Below, piece after piece: positions 1-9,154 of a DNA stretch of 64,000 nt (within the stretch, counting starts at the first letter, position 1; every line of letters starts with the position of its first letter). This DNA is from an uncultured Acidobacteriota bacterium. GTDB taxonomy: Bacteria > Acidobacteriota > UBA6911 > CAINFC01. The DNA lies in NCBI GenBank assembly GCA_903847975.1, contig CAINFC010000082.1, forward strand, positions 16,901-80,900, written 5' to 3'. The position numbers were made by a program, and so were the translations under genes. The notes beneath the pieces are model-generated. The model was not told the DNA's origin. It saw only the letters and a list, made by a program, of their open reading frames with translations, and did no database searches.

Positions 1-2
1 CG

Positions 3-116
3 GAATCGGAGTATTTCCGCGGCAGCCTCGACGAAGTCAGAATTTTCGATCGCGCCCTGGCCCCGACGGAAATCCAGGCGCTCCTGGCCGCCGGAGCCGC
101 CGCCCCGAACCCCTGA
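3..116 (+). CDS. C-terminal end of a LamG/concanavalin A-like protein (partial)
   Basis: This is an open frame from the window edge to a TGA, encoding about 37 residues. The text runs 'FRGSLDEVRIFDRAL' followed by 'TEIQALL', which is the characteristic last strand of LamG/laminin-G-like (concanavalin A-like lectin) domains in large secreted bacterial proteins. The start and the rest of the protein lie outside the window, so function beyond carbohydrate- or surface-binding is unknown. It converges on the EamA permease gene, with 23 bp between the stop codons. Confidence 0.7.
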   Translation, partial: ESEYFRGSLDEVRIFDRALAPTEIQALLAAGAAAPNP

Positions 117-139
117 TCCCCCTCTGCCGACGGCAAGGC

Positions 140-1024
140 TCAGTGCTGCGCGGGGGAAGCCTTCCCTGCCGCCGAGCTCTGCACCAGGTTCGAAAGGGTG
201 GCGGCCAGGATGAGCAGTCCGCCCAGCAAAGCCAGCTGCACCGGTCTTTCGCCGTGCACCAGAAAGGTCCAGACCGGGTTGAGGGCCGGTTCCGCCAGAA
301 CCAGCAGCGAGGTTTCCAGCGCCGACAGGCGACGGACGGCATAGGTCAGCAATAGATAGGCCACCGCGATCTGCACGGTTCCCAGATAAGCCAGCACCAT
401 CCAGTCCGCGGCACCGATCTCTCCCAGAGGGAAGGCCTGCGGCAAGGTGGCCAGGCAGGCCACCAGATTGCCCGCGGAAACCGCGGCGATCGCGGAGCCG
501 CCGCTGCCCTCCCGGCTGCCCAGCCGGCGCAGGGCCACCAGCGTAAAGGCCCAGGCAATCCCGGTAATCACCCCGACCCAGTTTCCCTTCACCGGGTCCG
601 GGGCGGTAGCCGACTGGGACTGGCCGGCCAGGAGAACCATGCCCATTCCTGCCGCCATGAAGGCCATGACCGCCAGGTCCCGCCTCCGGACCGGCTCGCG
701 GAGCAGCCAGGGGCTCAGGATCAAAAGGTATAGCGGGCCGGTGCACTGCAGGAAAATGGCGTTGGCCGAGGTGGTCAACTTATTAGCCACCACGAAGGTG
801 ACCAAAGTGGCGGCATAGGCCAGGGAGGCAAGGATCACTTCCGGGTTCCAGCGGCGGCGGGATGTGGGAACCAGAAGCAGCAGGGTGGCGGCGGCAATTC
901 CCGACCGGAAGCAGGCTACCTGCCAGCCGGTGAGGGAAGCGGCCTTGATGGCCGCGCCCCCGGTGGAAAAAAGCAGGGCCGCCGCCAGGGCGGCCAGGCG
1001 ATAGGAGAGAAGAGAAGGAGGCAT
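140..1024 (-). CDS. EamA/DMT-superfamily permease
   Basis: A 294-residue, very hydrophobic protein with about ten predicted membrane helices arranged as two five-helix EamA repeats (roughly residues 5-135 and 148-280). The first repeat has the usual 'FLQCTGPLYLLILSPWLL' segment and the second the 'LLVLAEPALNPVW' segment of the drug/metabolite transporter superfamily. Members move small metabolites (amino acids, nucleosides, drugs) across the inner membrane, but substrate cannot be read from sequence. It lies 9 nt downstream of the oligopeptidase gene on the same strand, so the two may be co-transcribed. Confidence 0.85.
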   Translation of the reverse strand: MPPSLLSYRLAALAAALLFSTGGAAIKAASLTGWQVACFRSGIAAATLLLLVPTSRRRWNPEVILASLAYAATLVTFVVANKLTTSANAIFLQCTGPLYLLILSPWLLREPVRRRDLAVMAFMAAGMGMVLLAGQSQSATAPDPVKGNWVGVITGIAWAFTLVALRRLGSREGSGGSAIAAVSAGNLVACLATLPQAFPLGEIGAADWMVLAYLGTVQIAVAYLLLTYAVRRLSALETSLLVLAEPALNPVWTFLVHGERPVQLALLGGLLILAATLSNLVQSSAAGKASPAQH

Positions 1025-1033
1025 GACGCCGTA

Positions 1034-3139
1034 TTACGCTCCCTGGCCGGCCGGCTTGCGGTGCAAGCGCCCCCACCGCTCCAGCAGAAACGCATATTCG
1101 AAGGCCAGCTCCTTCCAGGCGTCGTAGCGGCCGGAAGCGCCTCCGTGCCCGGCATCCATGTTGGTTTTGAGCAGCAGCGGCTCGGCGTCGGTTTTAAGCG
1201 TCCGCAGGCGGGCCACGTACTTGGCCGGCTCCCAGTACATCACCTGGCTGTCGTGCAGGCTGGTGGTCAGCAGCATGGCCGGGTAAGCCTTGGCCTCCAG
1301 GTTGCTGTAGGGGCAGTACCGTCGCATGTACCCGTAGTCTTCCCGCAGGTTGGGATTCCCCCACTCTTCATATTCGCCGATGGTCAGCGGCAGAGAGGCA
1401 TCCAGCATGGTATTGAGCACATCGACAAAAGGGACATGGCTGACGATGGCCTTCCACAGATCGGGGCGCATGTGGGCCACGGCTCCCACCAGCAGCCCGC
1501 CGGCACTTCCTCCGGTGGCGGCGATATTACCGGCCCGGGTGTACCTGCGCTCCGCCAGGCACTCCGCCACCGAGATAAAGTCCGTGAAGCTGTTTAGCTT
1601 CTGCATCATCCGCCCGGCGTCGTGCCACGGCTTTCCCAGGTCCCCGCCTCCGCGAACATGAGCCAGGGCAAAGATAACTCCGCGGTCGAGCAGGCTCAGG
1701 CGTTGCGACCGGAAGGTGACCGGCAGGGGAATCCCGTAAGCCCCGTAGCCCTGCAGGAGCAGGGGGGCGCTGCCGTCCAGCGGCGTGCTGCGGTGAAACA
1801 CCAGGGACACGGGGATTTGCGCCCCGTCGGCAGCGGGTGCCAGAATCCGGCGGGATTCGTACTGCTCCGGGTCGTAGCCGGCCAGGACTTCCTCCCGCTT
1901 GAGGAGCAGGGAGCTGCGGGCATCCATGTCCAGCTCGTAGACCGAGCGGGGAGTAACCAGAGAAACATAATTGTAGCGGAGAGCGCCGGTGTCGAACTCC
2001 GCGTTGACCGCCGGGGTGATTTCGTAAGCCGGCTCGGGAAAGGGCACGGAGAAGGATTCCCCGCTTTCCAATTCGGTGACCACCAGACGGGGCAGGCCCT
2101 CCGAACGCTCCCAGCGCGCGTAATGCCGGGCAAAGAACTCCACCCCTTCCAGCATCACGCCGGGGCGGCAGGAGAGAACTTCACGAACGCCTCCCTCCCC
2201 GGGGTCGGCCGCAGGGACCGAGATCAGCCGGAAGTTCCGGCCGCGGTCGTTGATCCGCAAGTAGAAAAGGTCCTGGTGGTGATCGGTTTCATACTCGACT
2301 TCCGGTTGCCTCGGCAGGATGGTTTTCCAGTCGCCCCGGGTCTGCCCGGCCGGAACAAACCGTGTTTCCGAGGTGGTGTGGCTGTGAATATCCAGGCACA
2401 GAAAGCAGCCGCTGCGGGTCCGGAATACGGCGACCGTGAAGCTCTCGTCCTTTTCTTCGTATACAAGATCATGCTCCCCGGAAGACATCGAATAGCGGTA
2501 AAGGCGCCAGGGCCGCTTGGTCTGCTCCTCCTCGACCGTGTAAAACAGGGTCCGGCTGTCGGCGGCCCAGGCTGCGCTGCCCACTCTTTCCGCCAGGGGG
2601 TTGGAAACCTCTCCGGTTTCCAGGTTCTTGACATGGAGCGTGTACTGCCGGTATCCGACCGGATCGAGGGAATAGGCCAGGAGCCGGCTGTCATCGCTGA
2701 CCGCAAAGCACTCCATGGCCATGAATTTCCGCCCCTCCGACAGCTGATTCAGATCGAGCAGCAGCTCCTCGGGAGACTCCATGGAACCGCGGCGGCGGGC
2801 GTGGATCAAATACTGCTTTCCCTCTTCGCTGCGGGAGTAATAGAGATAGCCGCGAAAACGGTAGGGAACGCTCCGGTCGGTCTGGCGGATGCGGGCCAGC
2901 ATTTCCCCGTAGAGCTCTTCCCGGACCGCTTCCGTAGGCTTCATCACCGCTTCGGTATAGCGGTTTTCGGCCTCCAGGTAAAGCCGCACGTTGGGATTGT
3001 CCCGTTCCCGGAGCCAGTAAAAGGGGTCTTCCCGCCGGTCGCCGTGAATGGAAACGACCCGCTCGATCTGCAGGGCCACCGGCGGGACGCAGGCGGCTCC
3101 AGGCATACCGGACTTCGGTTCCTTGTCTTCTTCAGTCAT
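1034..3139 (-). CDS. ptrB: Oligopeptidase B / prolyl oligopeptidase family (S9A)
   Basis: A serine oligopeptidase that cleaves short peptides, typically after basic residues for oligopeptidase B. About 701 residues, normal for the family: an N-terminal seven-bladed beta-propeller (to about residue 420) and a C-terminal alpha/beta-hydrolase. The nucleophile sits in GGSAGG (Ser about 545), with Asp about 630 in 'LHDSQV' and His about 665 in 'DAGHGG'. The 'HVRGGGDLG' and 'EEWGNP' segments favour oligopeptidase B over prolyl oligopeptidase. No signal peptide, so cytosolic. I chose the ATG at 3139; an in-frame TTG four codons upstream is the alternative. The neighbouring EamA permease gene follows closely. 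Confidence 0.9.
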   Translation of the reverse strand: MTEEDKEPKSGMPGAACVPPVALQIERVVSIHGDRREDPFYWLRERDNPNVRLYLEAENRYTEAVMKPTEAVREELYGEMLARIRQTDRSVPYRFRGYLYYSRSEEGKQYLIHARRRGSMESPEELLLDLNQLSEGRKFMAMECFAVSDDSRLLAYSLDPVGYRQYTLHVKNLETGEVSNPLAERVGSAAWAADSRTLFYTVEEEQTKRPWRLYRYSMSSGEHDLVYEEKDESFTVAVFRTRSGCFLCLDIHSHTTSETRFVPAGQTRGDWKTILPRQPEVEYETDHHQDLFYLRINDRGRNFRLISVPAADPGEGGVREVLSCRPGVMLEGVEFFARHYARWERSEGLPRLVVTELESGESFSVPFPEPAYEITPAVNAEFDTGALRYNYVSLVTPRSVYELDMDARSSLLLKREEVLAGYDPEQYESRRILAPAADGAQIPVSLVFHRSTPLDGSAPLLLQGYGAYGIPLPVTFRSQRLSLLDRGVIFALAHVRGGGDLGKPWHDAGRMMQKLNSFTDFISVAECLAERRYTRAGNIAATGGSAGGLLVGAVAHMRPDLWKAIVSHVPFVDVLNTMLDASLPLTIGEYEEWGNPNLREDYGYMRRYCPYSNLEAKAYPAMLLTTSLHDSQVMYWEPAKYVARLRTLKTDAEPLLLKTNMDAGHGGASGRYDAWKELAFEYAFLLERWGRLHRKPAGQGA

Positions 3140-3218
3140 TGGTCTCGTCAAAAATTTTCAAGCTTACCCCATCCGGGTCCGGAATTGAAGGCCGGAAGCG
3201 GCAGGCAACCCCGGCGTC

Positions 3219-3280
3219 TTCCCGGTCTTCCCGTCTTCCTGTGAACAAACAGGCTCACAGGAAGAAAGGAAGAGCGGGAA
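3219..3280. repeat. Dispersed inverted repeat, copy 1
   Basis: Two 26-nt arms (3219-3244 and 3255-3280) pair with only three mismatches around a 10-nt loop. The left arm reads TTCCCGGTCTTCCCGTCTTC then CTGTGA, and the right arm is close to its reverse complement. Four further copies occur at 17104, 27545, 46488 and 55940, all between genes. Here it lies between divergent genes, so it is not simply a terminator. Confidence 0.8.
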
Positions 3281-3421
3281 AAGAGGCGTAGGGGCCTGTC
3301 ACCAGGAGTTGGTGTGACTTAATGCCGGGACACCCGGGAAGGAGGATTTCCGGACAGTTCCCGGGGATCGCCGGCCACTTTTTGCCTTTTCTGCGAACTT
3401 CCTTCTCTTACGGCGAATGCA

Positions 3422-3451
3422 TTGATTTTTTGCAGGCTCGTCCTGGATAAT
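3422..3451 (+). promoter_or_regulatory. Candidate promoter for sugar transporter-ribokinase operon
   Basis: TTGATT (3422-3427), an 18-nt spacer and GATAAT (3446-3451) match a sigma-70-type promoter. A purine-rich ribosome-binding site (AGAGAGGAAGG, from about 3463) precedes the start at 3483. This is pattern matching only. Confidence 0.4.
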
Positions 3452-3482
3452 AGAGGATCCCAAAGAGAGGAAGGATACGGAA

Positions 3483-4484
3483 ATGGTTATCGTCGAATCT
3501 TACCTGACCGCGGTGCTGATGTGCTTCATTACCATGCTGTGCTGGGGTTCCTGGGCCAACACCCAGAAACTGGCCGGTAAAAAGTGGCCTTTCCAGCTCT
3601 TCTATTGGGATTACGCCCTGGGCGTTTTCCTGCTTTCCCTGATCCTGGCCTTTACCATGGGCAGCACCGGCGGTGCGGGAAGGTCTTTTCTGGCCGATCT
3701 TTCCCAGGCGGATTCCGGCTCGCTGGGCTCCGCCTTCCTGGGCGGCCTGATTTTTAATTTATCCAACATCCTGCTGGTAGCGGCCATCGATATCGCCGGC
3801 ATGGCGGTCGCCTTCCCCATCGGAGTCGGCCTGGCTCTGGCCCTGGGGGTGATCAGCACCTACTGGACCAAGCCGGAAGGAAATCCGGTTCTTCTCTTTT
3901 TGGGGGTATGCGGAGTCGTTGTGGCCATCCTTCTCGACGCCCTGGCCTATCGGCGGCTCACCTCGGGACAGAAGACCACCACCAAAGGGATCGTCATTTC
4001 CGTGCTGGCCGGTTTCCTGATGGGCTTCTTCTACCGCTTTGTAGTCGCCGCCATGGCCGCCGACTTCGCTCATCCCGAGGCCGGAAAGCTGGGCCCGTAT
4101 TCGGCAGTGGTTCTTTTTTCCGGCGGGCTGCTGCTATCCAATTTCCTGTGGAACAGCCTGGTGATGTGGAAGCCTTTTACCGGAGACCCGGTCCCCATGG
4201 GCGATTACTTCCGCAAAGGCGACCTGCGGCTTCACCTGACCGGAATCCTGGGCGGCATCATCTGGAATATCGGCATGTCTTTCAGCATCGTCGCCTCCGG
4301 GGCAGCTGGCCCGGCGATCTCCTACGGACTGGGCCAGGGGGCGACCATGGTGGCCGCCTTCTGGGGGGTGTTCATCTGGAAGGAGTTCCAGAGCGCTCCC
4401 CGGGGCACCGGCCGGCTGCTGGCCTGGATGTTCCTGTCTTACGCCGCCGGACTGGCCCTGCTCATTCTCGCCCGGATTGCCTGA
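3483..4484 (+). CDS. GRP/RhaT-like sugar transporter
   Basis: A 333-residue inner-membrane protein with about ten helices. The N-terminus 'MLCWGSWANTQKLAG' and the 'FDIAGMAVAFPIGVG'-like segment (here 'IDIAGMAVAFPIGVG') are typical of the glucose/ribose porter and L-rhamnose-proton symporter branch of the DMT superfamily. It probably imports a monosaccharide by ion symport. The next gene, 34 nt downstream on the same strand, is a ribokinase, which points to a pentose or a related sugar. The start is preceded by a good ribosome-binding site. Confidence 0.85.
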   Translation: MVIVESYLTAVLMCFITMLCWGSWANTQKLAGKKWPFQLFYWDYALGVFLLSLILAFTMGSTGGAGRSFLADLSQADSGSLGSAFLGGLIFNLSNILLVAAIDIAGMAVAFPIGVGLALALGVISTYWTKPEGNPVLLFLGVCGVVVAILLDALAYRRLTSGQKTTTKGIVISVLAGFLMGFFYRFVVAAMAADFAHPEAGKLGPYSAVVLFSGGLLLSNFLWNSLVMWKPFTGDPVPMGDYFRKGDLRLHLTGILGGIIWNIGMSFSIVASGAAGPAISYGLGQGATMVAAFWGVFIWKEFQSAPRGTGRLLAWMFLSYAAGLALLILARIA

Positions 4485-4518
4485 CCCTGCGCCCCCGATA
4501 AAAGAAAGGAGAAGCCGC

Positions 4519-5460
4519 ATGACCGTACCGATTGTTGTCATAGGAAGCCTGAACATGGACTTCGTTGTGCAGATGCCCCGGCTGCCGGAAAGAGGACAAA
4601 CCCTCTGCGGAGAAGGGTTTCAGATGCTGCCCGGCGGGAAAGGCGCCAACCAGGCCTGCGCCGCCGGCCGCCTCGGAGGCCGGGTCCGGATGCTCGGCCG
4701 GGTCGGAGCGGACATCTTCGGAGAGCAGCTCCGCCTCAGCCTGCAATCCGCGGGAGTGGACGCCGGAATGGTCCTGGCCACGGAGGGCACCGCCACCGGA
4801 GTCGCCCTGATCTTCGTGGAATCCGGCGGGCAAAACATGATCGTCATCGCCGCCGGGGCCAACGGGAAGCTTTCCCCGGAAGACCTGCTGTCTGCCCAGG
4901 CGGCCTTTGCGCCCGGGCTGCTTCTGCTGCAGCTGGAGACGCCCCTGGAAACCGTAGCGGCAGCGGCCGCCCTTGGAAAAAGCCGCGGCATGACCGTCCT
5001 CCTGGACCCGGCTCCGGCGCAGGCCCTCCGCCGTAACCTGCTGGAGCATGTCGACCTGCTCACCCCGAACGAAACCGAAGCCCTCGCCTTGCTGGGCCGC
5101 CCGGGCCGCGACCTGCCCCTGGCCGAAGCCGGAAAAATCGCCCGCGAACTGCTCCTCCTGGGTCCGCGCAGCGTCATTCTCAAGCTGGGATCCAAGGGAG
5201 CCTGGTGGACCGACGGGGTGCGGGACCGGCACTTTCCGGCAATCCCGGTGCAGGCCATCGACGCCACCGCCGCCGGAGACACCTTCAATGGCGCTCTGGC
5301 CGTTGCCCTGGCGGAAGGCAAAGCGATGGAGGAAGCCATCCCCTTTGCCAACGCCGCAGCGGCACTCTCGGTCACACGGCTGGGAGCCCAGGCCTCGATC
5401 CCGGACCGGGAGGAGACCGAACGCCTGTTGCGGACTACATCCCTTTACGGGCAAAAATGA
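4519..5460 (+). CDS. rbsK: Ribokinase (PfkB family)
   Basis: Phosphorylates ribose (or a related pentose) at O5 using ATP, feeding the pentose phosphate pathway. The 313-residue product opens with 'VVIGSLNMDFVVQMP', has the sugar-binding 'GGKGANQA' motif near residue 40, and carries the PfkB signature 'DATAAGDTFNGAL' with the catalytic Asp. I chose the ATG at 4519 because AAAGGAGA lies 7 nt upstream; an in-frame ATG at 4477 would overlap the transporter gene and lacks a site. Its last 26 bp overlap the 3' end of the convergent glycosylphosphotransferase gene. Confidence 0.92.
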   Translation: MTVPIVVIGSLNMDFVVQMPRLPERGQTLCGEGFQMLPGGKGANQACAAGRLGGRVRMLGRVGADIFGEQLRLSLQSAGVDAGMVLATEGTATGVALIFVESGGQNMIVIAAGANGKLSPEDLLSAQAAFAPGLLLLQLETPLETVAAAAALGKSRGMTVLLDPAPAQALRRNLLEHVDLLTPNETEALALLGRPGRDLPLAEAGKIARELLLLGPRSVILKLGSKGAWWTDGVRDRHFPAIPVQAIDATAAGDTFNGALAVALAEGKAMEEAIPFANAAAALSVTRLGAQASIPDREETERLLRTTSLYGQK

Positions 5461-6859
5461 TTTTTACGGTGTCGACCAGAATCAGAAAATCGAGCCAGAG
5501 CGAGTAATTGTGGATGTAGTAGAGGTCGTACTTTAGCTTGTTATAGGCGTCCGTGTCGTAATAGCCGTTGACCTGCGCCAGCCCGGTAATGCCGGGCTTG
5601 ACCCGCAGCCGCTCCCGATACCCGGGGACCTGCTGCTGGAAATCCCGGACAAAAACCGGCCGCTCCGGCCGGGGGCCGATAAAGCTCATCTCTCCGCGAA
5701 AAACGTTCACCAGCTGCGGAATCTCATCCAGCCTGGTTTTTCGCAACCAACGCCCGACGGGCGTGATCCGCGGGTCATCCTGCCCGGTGAGAACCGCACC
5801 GGTCCCCTTTTCGGCGTCCCGGACCATGGTGCGGAATTTTACGATCCGGAACAGGGTTTCGTTCTTCCCCACCCTTTCCTGCAGGTAAAAAACCGGCCTT
5901 CCGTAGGAAATCCACAGGTAAACGCCCAGGATCAGGAACAGAGGGCTGAGCAGCAGCAGCAGGGCCAGCGAGAAGGCCAGGTCCAGAACCCGCTTGAGCA
6001 GCATGCGGGAGGGAGGATTCGGGTCGTCGGCCACTTCGATCAGGGGAACATCCTGGATCTTCAGGTGCCTGGGCTTGCCGATCAGGATTTCGTACACGTT
6101 GGGCAAAAGGGACCAGCGGATATTTTCCTGCTCGGCGATGGCCAGAGAATCCAGGATTTCCTCCTGCCAGCTCCTTCCGAAGGAGAGCACCACCTCCTCC
6201 GGCCGGCACTTCTGCAGGAGGACGGGCAGCTCTTCGACCGGACCGAGCACCGGATAGCCGGCGAACTGTTCCGTGAACCCCGGCGGGGACCCGGCAGACA
6301 ACTCTCCCGGAGGATCGCCTGGGGTCTTCACCAGGCCTACGATCTCCAGGCCCAAACCCGGGGACTTTTCGATGAGCCGGATCAGCTGCTCGGAAGCATG
6401 GTTGCAGCCGATAATCGCCAGGCGGCGACGGGACCGCGCCTGAAACAGCTTCCAGAGCAGACCACGCCAGAGGGTCAGAAGGAAGGTGTTCAGAATCCAG
6501 AGAATCGGGAATAGGGTCCGGGGGAAAAGGGTATTGCTGAACAACCCGTAGAACACACTCAGAAAAAGGACCTGGATTCCGGCGCCGAAAGAAACCGGGA
6601 GCAGCGTTTCCCTGGGGGGCTGGTTCCAGAGGTGGTCGTAAAACCCCAGCACATAGAGGAAAAGCAGCTGCGAGAGGAACAGGGCCGTCCAATAGTGTGT
6701 CAGGTGCTGAAACCGGCTGAAGGGCATGATCCCCATGGCAAAAGGGAAGGGAACCTGCGAGCGGATATAAAAGCAGAGCAGGTAGGCCAGCAACACTGCC
6801 AGAAGATCTCCGGCAACCGCCAGAAACAACTTCGTGGTCTTGTACGGTTCGACCACCAT
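5435..6859 (-). CDS. Polyprenyl glycosylphosphotransferase (EPS initiating enzyme, first copy)
   Basis: Transfers a sugar-1-phosphate from a nucleotide sugar to undecaprenyl phosphate, the first step of repeat-unit assembly. The 474 residues comprise four or five N-terminal membrane helices, a Rossmann-like CoA_binding_3 domain (about 135-255) and a C-terminal bacterial sugar transferase domain with a membrane re-entrant helix (from about 278). Visible motifs are [20 protein letters not shown] and GPRPERP. It is the last gene of the polysaccharide cluster, starting 4 nt after the GT2 gene stop. A second family member is encoded at 9482-10834. The sugar is not predictable. Confidence 0.9.
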   Translation of the reverse strand: MVVEPYKTTKLFLAVAGDLLAVLLAYLLCFYIRSQVPFPFAMGIMPFSRFQHLTHYWTALFLSQLLFLYVLGFYDHLWNQPPRETLLPVSFGAGIQVLFLSVFYGLFSNTLFPRTLFPILWILNTFLLTLWRGLLWKLFQARSRRRLAIIGCNHASEQLIRLIEKSPGLGLEIVGLVKTPGDPPGELSAGSPPGFTEQFAGYPVLGPVEELPVLLQKCRPEEVVLSFGRSWQEEILDSLAIAEQENIRWSLLPNVYEILIGKPRHLKIQDVPLIEVADDPNPPSRMLLKRVLDLAFSLALLLLLSPLFLILGVYLWISYGRPVFYLQERVGKNETLFRIVKFRTMVRDAEKGTGAVLTGQDDPRITPVGRWLRKTRLDEIPQLVNVFRGEMSFIGPRPERPVFVRDFQQQVPGYRERLRVKPGITGLAQVNGYYDTDAYNKLKYDLYYIHNYSLWLDFLILVDTVKIIFARKGM

Positions 6860-6863
6860 TGTT

Positions 6864-7757
6864 CTAGGTCCTGGAACCGACCCGCTTGTCGCGCCGGACG
6901 GGATAAAGTGCCAGGTTCCAGGCCCCCAGCAGAAAAATTCCGGCCTGTATCAGGGCATTGGCCGGCCAGGATTGCTGGGGGGCAACATGCTTGCGATGAA
7001 AGATGTACATGGCCCGATAAAATTCGTAGAGTGCACGATAATTCCCCTGTCGGCTGGATTCCCCTTTGGCGTGAACGGCAACGGCCTGGGGCTGGTATCG
7101 GATTTTCCAGCCGGCCGCCCGGCAGCGCAGGCAAAAATCCAGATCCTCCCCGTACATGAAAAACGCCTCGTCGAAGTAGCCGACCTTTTTCAGAATCGAC
7201 TGTCGAATCAGCATGAAGCTGCCGGACACGGCTTCCACCTCCATGCTCTGGTTCATATCCTCCGAGTAATTGTAGTGGGCTTTTCGGCCCAGCAGGCGGG
7301 CCAGTGCGGTTTTAGGAGTCGGAATCTTGCGGCGGCAGGCCCACTGAAACTGTCCATCGGGGTACAGCAGCTTTCCCCCCAGAATACCTGCGGAATTCAG
7401 GCTGTCGCCAAAACGAACCAGGTCCGCCAGGGCCGAGTTCTGCACCCGGGTGTCCGGGTTGATCAGCGCGATCCAGCGCCCGCGGGCCCTACGCAGGGAA
7501 GGATTGATCCCCCGGGCGAACCCGACGTTGCGCGAATTGGGGATCCAGTGAATGCTCTGGAAAGTTCCGATCACGTTCATGGCTTTCTGAAAGCTGTCGT
7601 CGCTGGAGGCATTGTCAATGGCAAACAGCTCGCACTCCAGGCCGGAGGCGCTGACCAGGGCGGCAGACAGGGAAGAAAGAAGATGGTCTCCCGAGTTGTA
7701 ATTCAGAACCAGGATGGAGAGATCTACAGGTGTTTGCTTTTCGGCAGATGGCTTCAT
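6864..7757 (-). CDS. Glycosyltransferase family 2 (rhamnosyltransferase-like)
   Basis: A 297-residue cytoplasmic glycosyltransferase of the GT-A fold. It begins 'VDLSILVLNYNSGDHL', then has the nucleotide-binding 'AIDNASSDDSF', the 'NVGFARGIN' segment and the 'LINPDTRV' (DXD-like) motif; 'FMYGEDLDFCLR' is the usual acceptor-side motif of WbbL/rhamnosyltransferase-like enzymes. A C-terminal hydrophobic segment may anchor it. The start at 7757 overlaps the upstream gene stop by 4 nt, indicating translational coupling. The longer open frame running to 8132 is rejected because it would lie inside the DUF2142 gene. Confidence 0.88.
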   Translation of the reverse strand: MKPSAEKQTPVDLSILVLNYNSGDHLLSSLSAALVSASGLECELFAIDNASSDDSFQKAMNVIGTFQSIHWIPNSRNVGFARGINPSLRRARGRWIALINPDTRVQNSALADLVRFGDSLNSAGILGGKLLYPDGQFQWACRRKIPTPKTALARLLGRKAHYNYSEDMNQSMEVEAVSGSFMLIRQSILKKVGYFDEAFFMYGEDLDFCLRCRAAGWKIRYQPQAVAVHAKGESSRQGNYRALYEFYRAMYIFHRKHVAPQQSWPANALIQAGIFLLGAWNLALYPVRRDKRVGSRT

Positions 7758-9154
7758 GACAGGTAAAAAATGGGGATCAGATATTGAAAGAATACGCTCC
7801 AGCACAACAGCAGAGAAACTGCCGCCCAAAACCGGACCCCAAACAGCCCGTCCGAGTTCCGCTCCAGCCACTGCCATCCGGAGAGGCCGGAGAGCCAGAG
7901 AACGGCAATCGACGGCATGGCACTCAGCAGATAGCGCCCTTCCGGATTCGGTCGATGGGGGCCGTAGGCGATGAGCACGGAAAGAAAGATCCAGAAAAAC
8001 CACAAACCGTGAAGCCAAAGACAGGGGATGGCAAAGGCTTGGCCGTTTGTTTTGCGACGCAGAAAATTCCAGACCGCCCCAAAGCATCCCAGGAAGACCA
8101 CCCCGAGCGACAGGGCCAGAAAGGAAAGCCACCCCGGGCTCAATTTATATACCAGGGATCCCAGGGCCATCCAGAAGGTGGTGAATAAAATCAGGCCATA
8201 GCGGGCCCAGACCTGCCAATCAAGATGCGCAAATTCCTCCACCTTGGCCAGATGGGGATTGCTCAGCAGGCGCCACCCCAGCAGTTCCGGGTAGTGGTAC
8301 AGAAGAAGGGCAGCCGAAACGATCACCGCCAGAAAAAGCAGGAGAAATCCGGAAACCGCTTCCATGGTCCCCTGCCTTTTCCAGCGCGGCCAGAAAATCA
8401 GAGGCACGGAAAGCGACACGAACGGCAGGAGAACGATCATCTTGCGTAGCAGGTAAAGGGAAATACCGGCCAGGGCAAGCAGGGTAAGCAGAAAGACCCA
8501 ACCGGCCGCCGTTCGGGAGCCGTCTCGAAAGCACAAAGCAGCCCGGACAACCAGAAGCAGGGCGCCGAGGCTGAGCAGAAAACCGAGGTTGTCGGCATGC
8601 AAGGAGGCTGCCAGAAAGGAAAGCTGGGGATGAAGTCCGTAGAACAGGACCAGGAGGTGCCGTGGAATTTCCGAGGAGCGGGAGGGAAGCATGGCCCCGG
8701 CCAGCTGGTAGAGGAGGATCACGCAGGCCATGTGCATCAGGAGCGACAGGAACCGGCCGGCGTAAAGGCGCCCCAGGAGGTTTTCCGAGGGAATCCATCG
8801 GATCAACACGGAAAAAGGGAGGTAGGCCGCTGCCGGCTCATAGAGAATCGAGGCCCCGGAAGGCAGATTGGCTTCGGACAGGGTGGAAACCGAAGGAGGA
8901 GGCTCCTTCCGGTCATAGAACTTCCAGGCCTGGAACTGCCTCATGGAAGATACGATGCGCCCCTGCAGGGCGGGATCCTGGCCGTAAGCCGGCGGCCAGA
9001 AAGGACTTTCCGAGACGAGGGCGGCGGCTTCAAAGCGTGTCGGCTCGTCCGGCCCCTGCCAGGGGGGAAGCAGCAGCACAAAAAGGATCCCCTTGACGAA
9101 AATCAGGGCCAGAATCAGCCAGGAAGTAGAAATCGGCATCCGGAGGAGCGTCAT
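7754..9154 (-). CDS. DUF2142 polytopic membrane protein (GT-C-like)
   Basis: A 466-residue protein with about ten to twelve membrane helices. The first loop carries 'PPWQGPDEPTRFEAA', a hallmark of DUF2142 proteins, which resemble GT-C glycosyltransferases using polyprenyl-linked donors. It is embedded between polysaccharide genes and overlaps both neighbours by 4 nt, so it probably modifies or assembles the same glycan. The acidic 'GPDE' sits where GT-C enzymes keep a catalytic acidic residue. Donor and acceptor are unknown. Confidence 0.75.
   Translation of the reverse strand: MTLLRMPISTSWLILALIFVKGILFVLLLPPWQGPDEPTRFEAAALVSESPFWPPAYGQDPALQGRIVSSMRQFQAWKFYDRKEPPPSVSTLSEANLPSGASILYEPAAAYLPFSVLIRWIPSENLLGRLYAGRFLSLLMHMACVILLYQLAGAMLPSRSSEIPRHLLVLFYGLHPQLSFLAASLHADNLGFLLSLGALLLVVRAALCFRDGSRTAAGWVFLLTLLALAGISLYLLRKMIVLLPFVSLSVPLIFWPRWKRQGTMEAVSGFLLLFLAVIVSAALLLYHYPELLGWRLLSNPHLAKVEEFAHLDWQVWARYGLILFTTFWMALGSLVYKLSPGWLSFLALSLGVVFLGCFGAVWNFLRRKTNGQAFAIPCLWLHGLWFFWIFLSVLIAYGPHRPNPEGRYLLSAMPSIAVLWLSGLSGWQWLERNSDGLFGVRFWAAVSLLLCWSVFFQYLIPIFYLS

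Larger units (their letters stand above)
3140..3482. other. Divergent intergenic region with inverted repeat and candidate promoter
   Basis: 343 bp between the divergent oligopeptidase and sugar-transporter genes. It holds one copy of the dispersed inverted repeat (3219-3280) and a candidate sigma-70-type promoter facing the transporter gene (3422-3451). I see no convincing open reading frame or RNA gene in the rest. Confidence 0.6.

Noticed and set aside
1622..3244. 540-residue open frame antisense to oligopeptidase B
   Set aside because: It lies wholly over a gene with intact catalytic motifs, has no ribosome-binding site or domain, and is explained by the high-GC codon bias that leaves antisense frames open.
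7758..8132. Upstream extension of the GT2 gene to 8132
   Set aside because: The extra codons lie inside the DUF2142 gene in another frame; the start at 7757 forms a 4-nt overlap with its stop and sits directly before the conserved domain.
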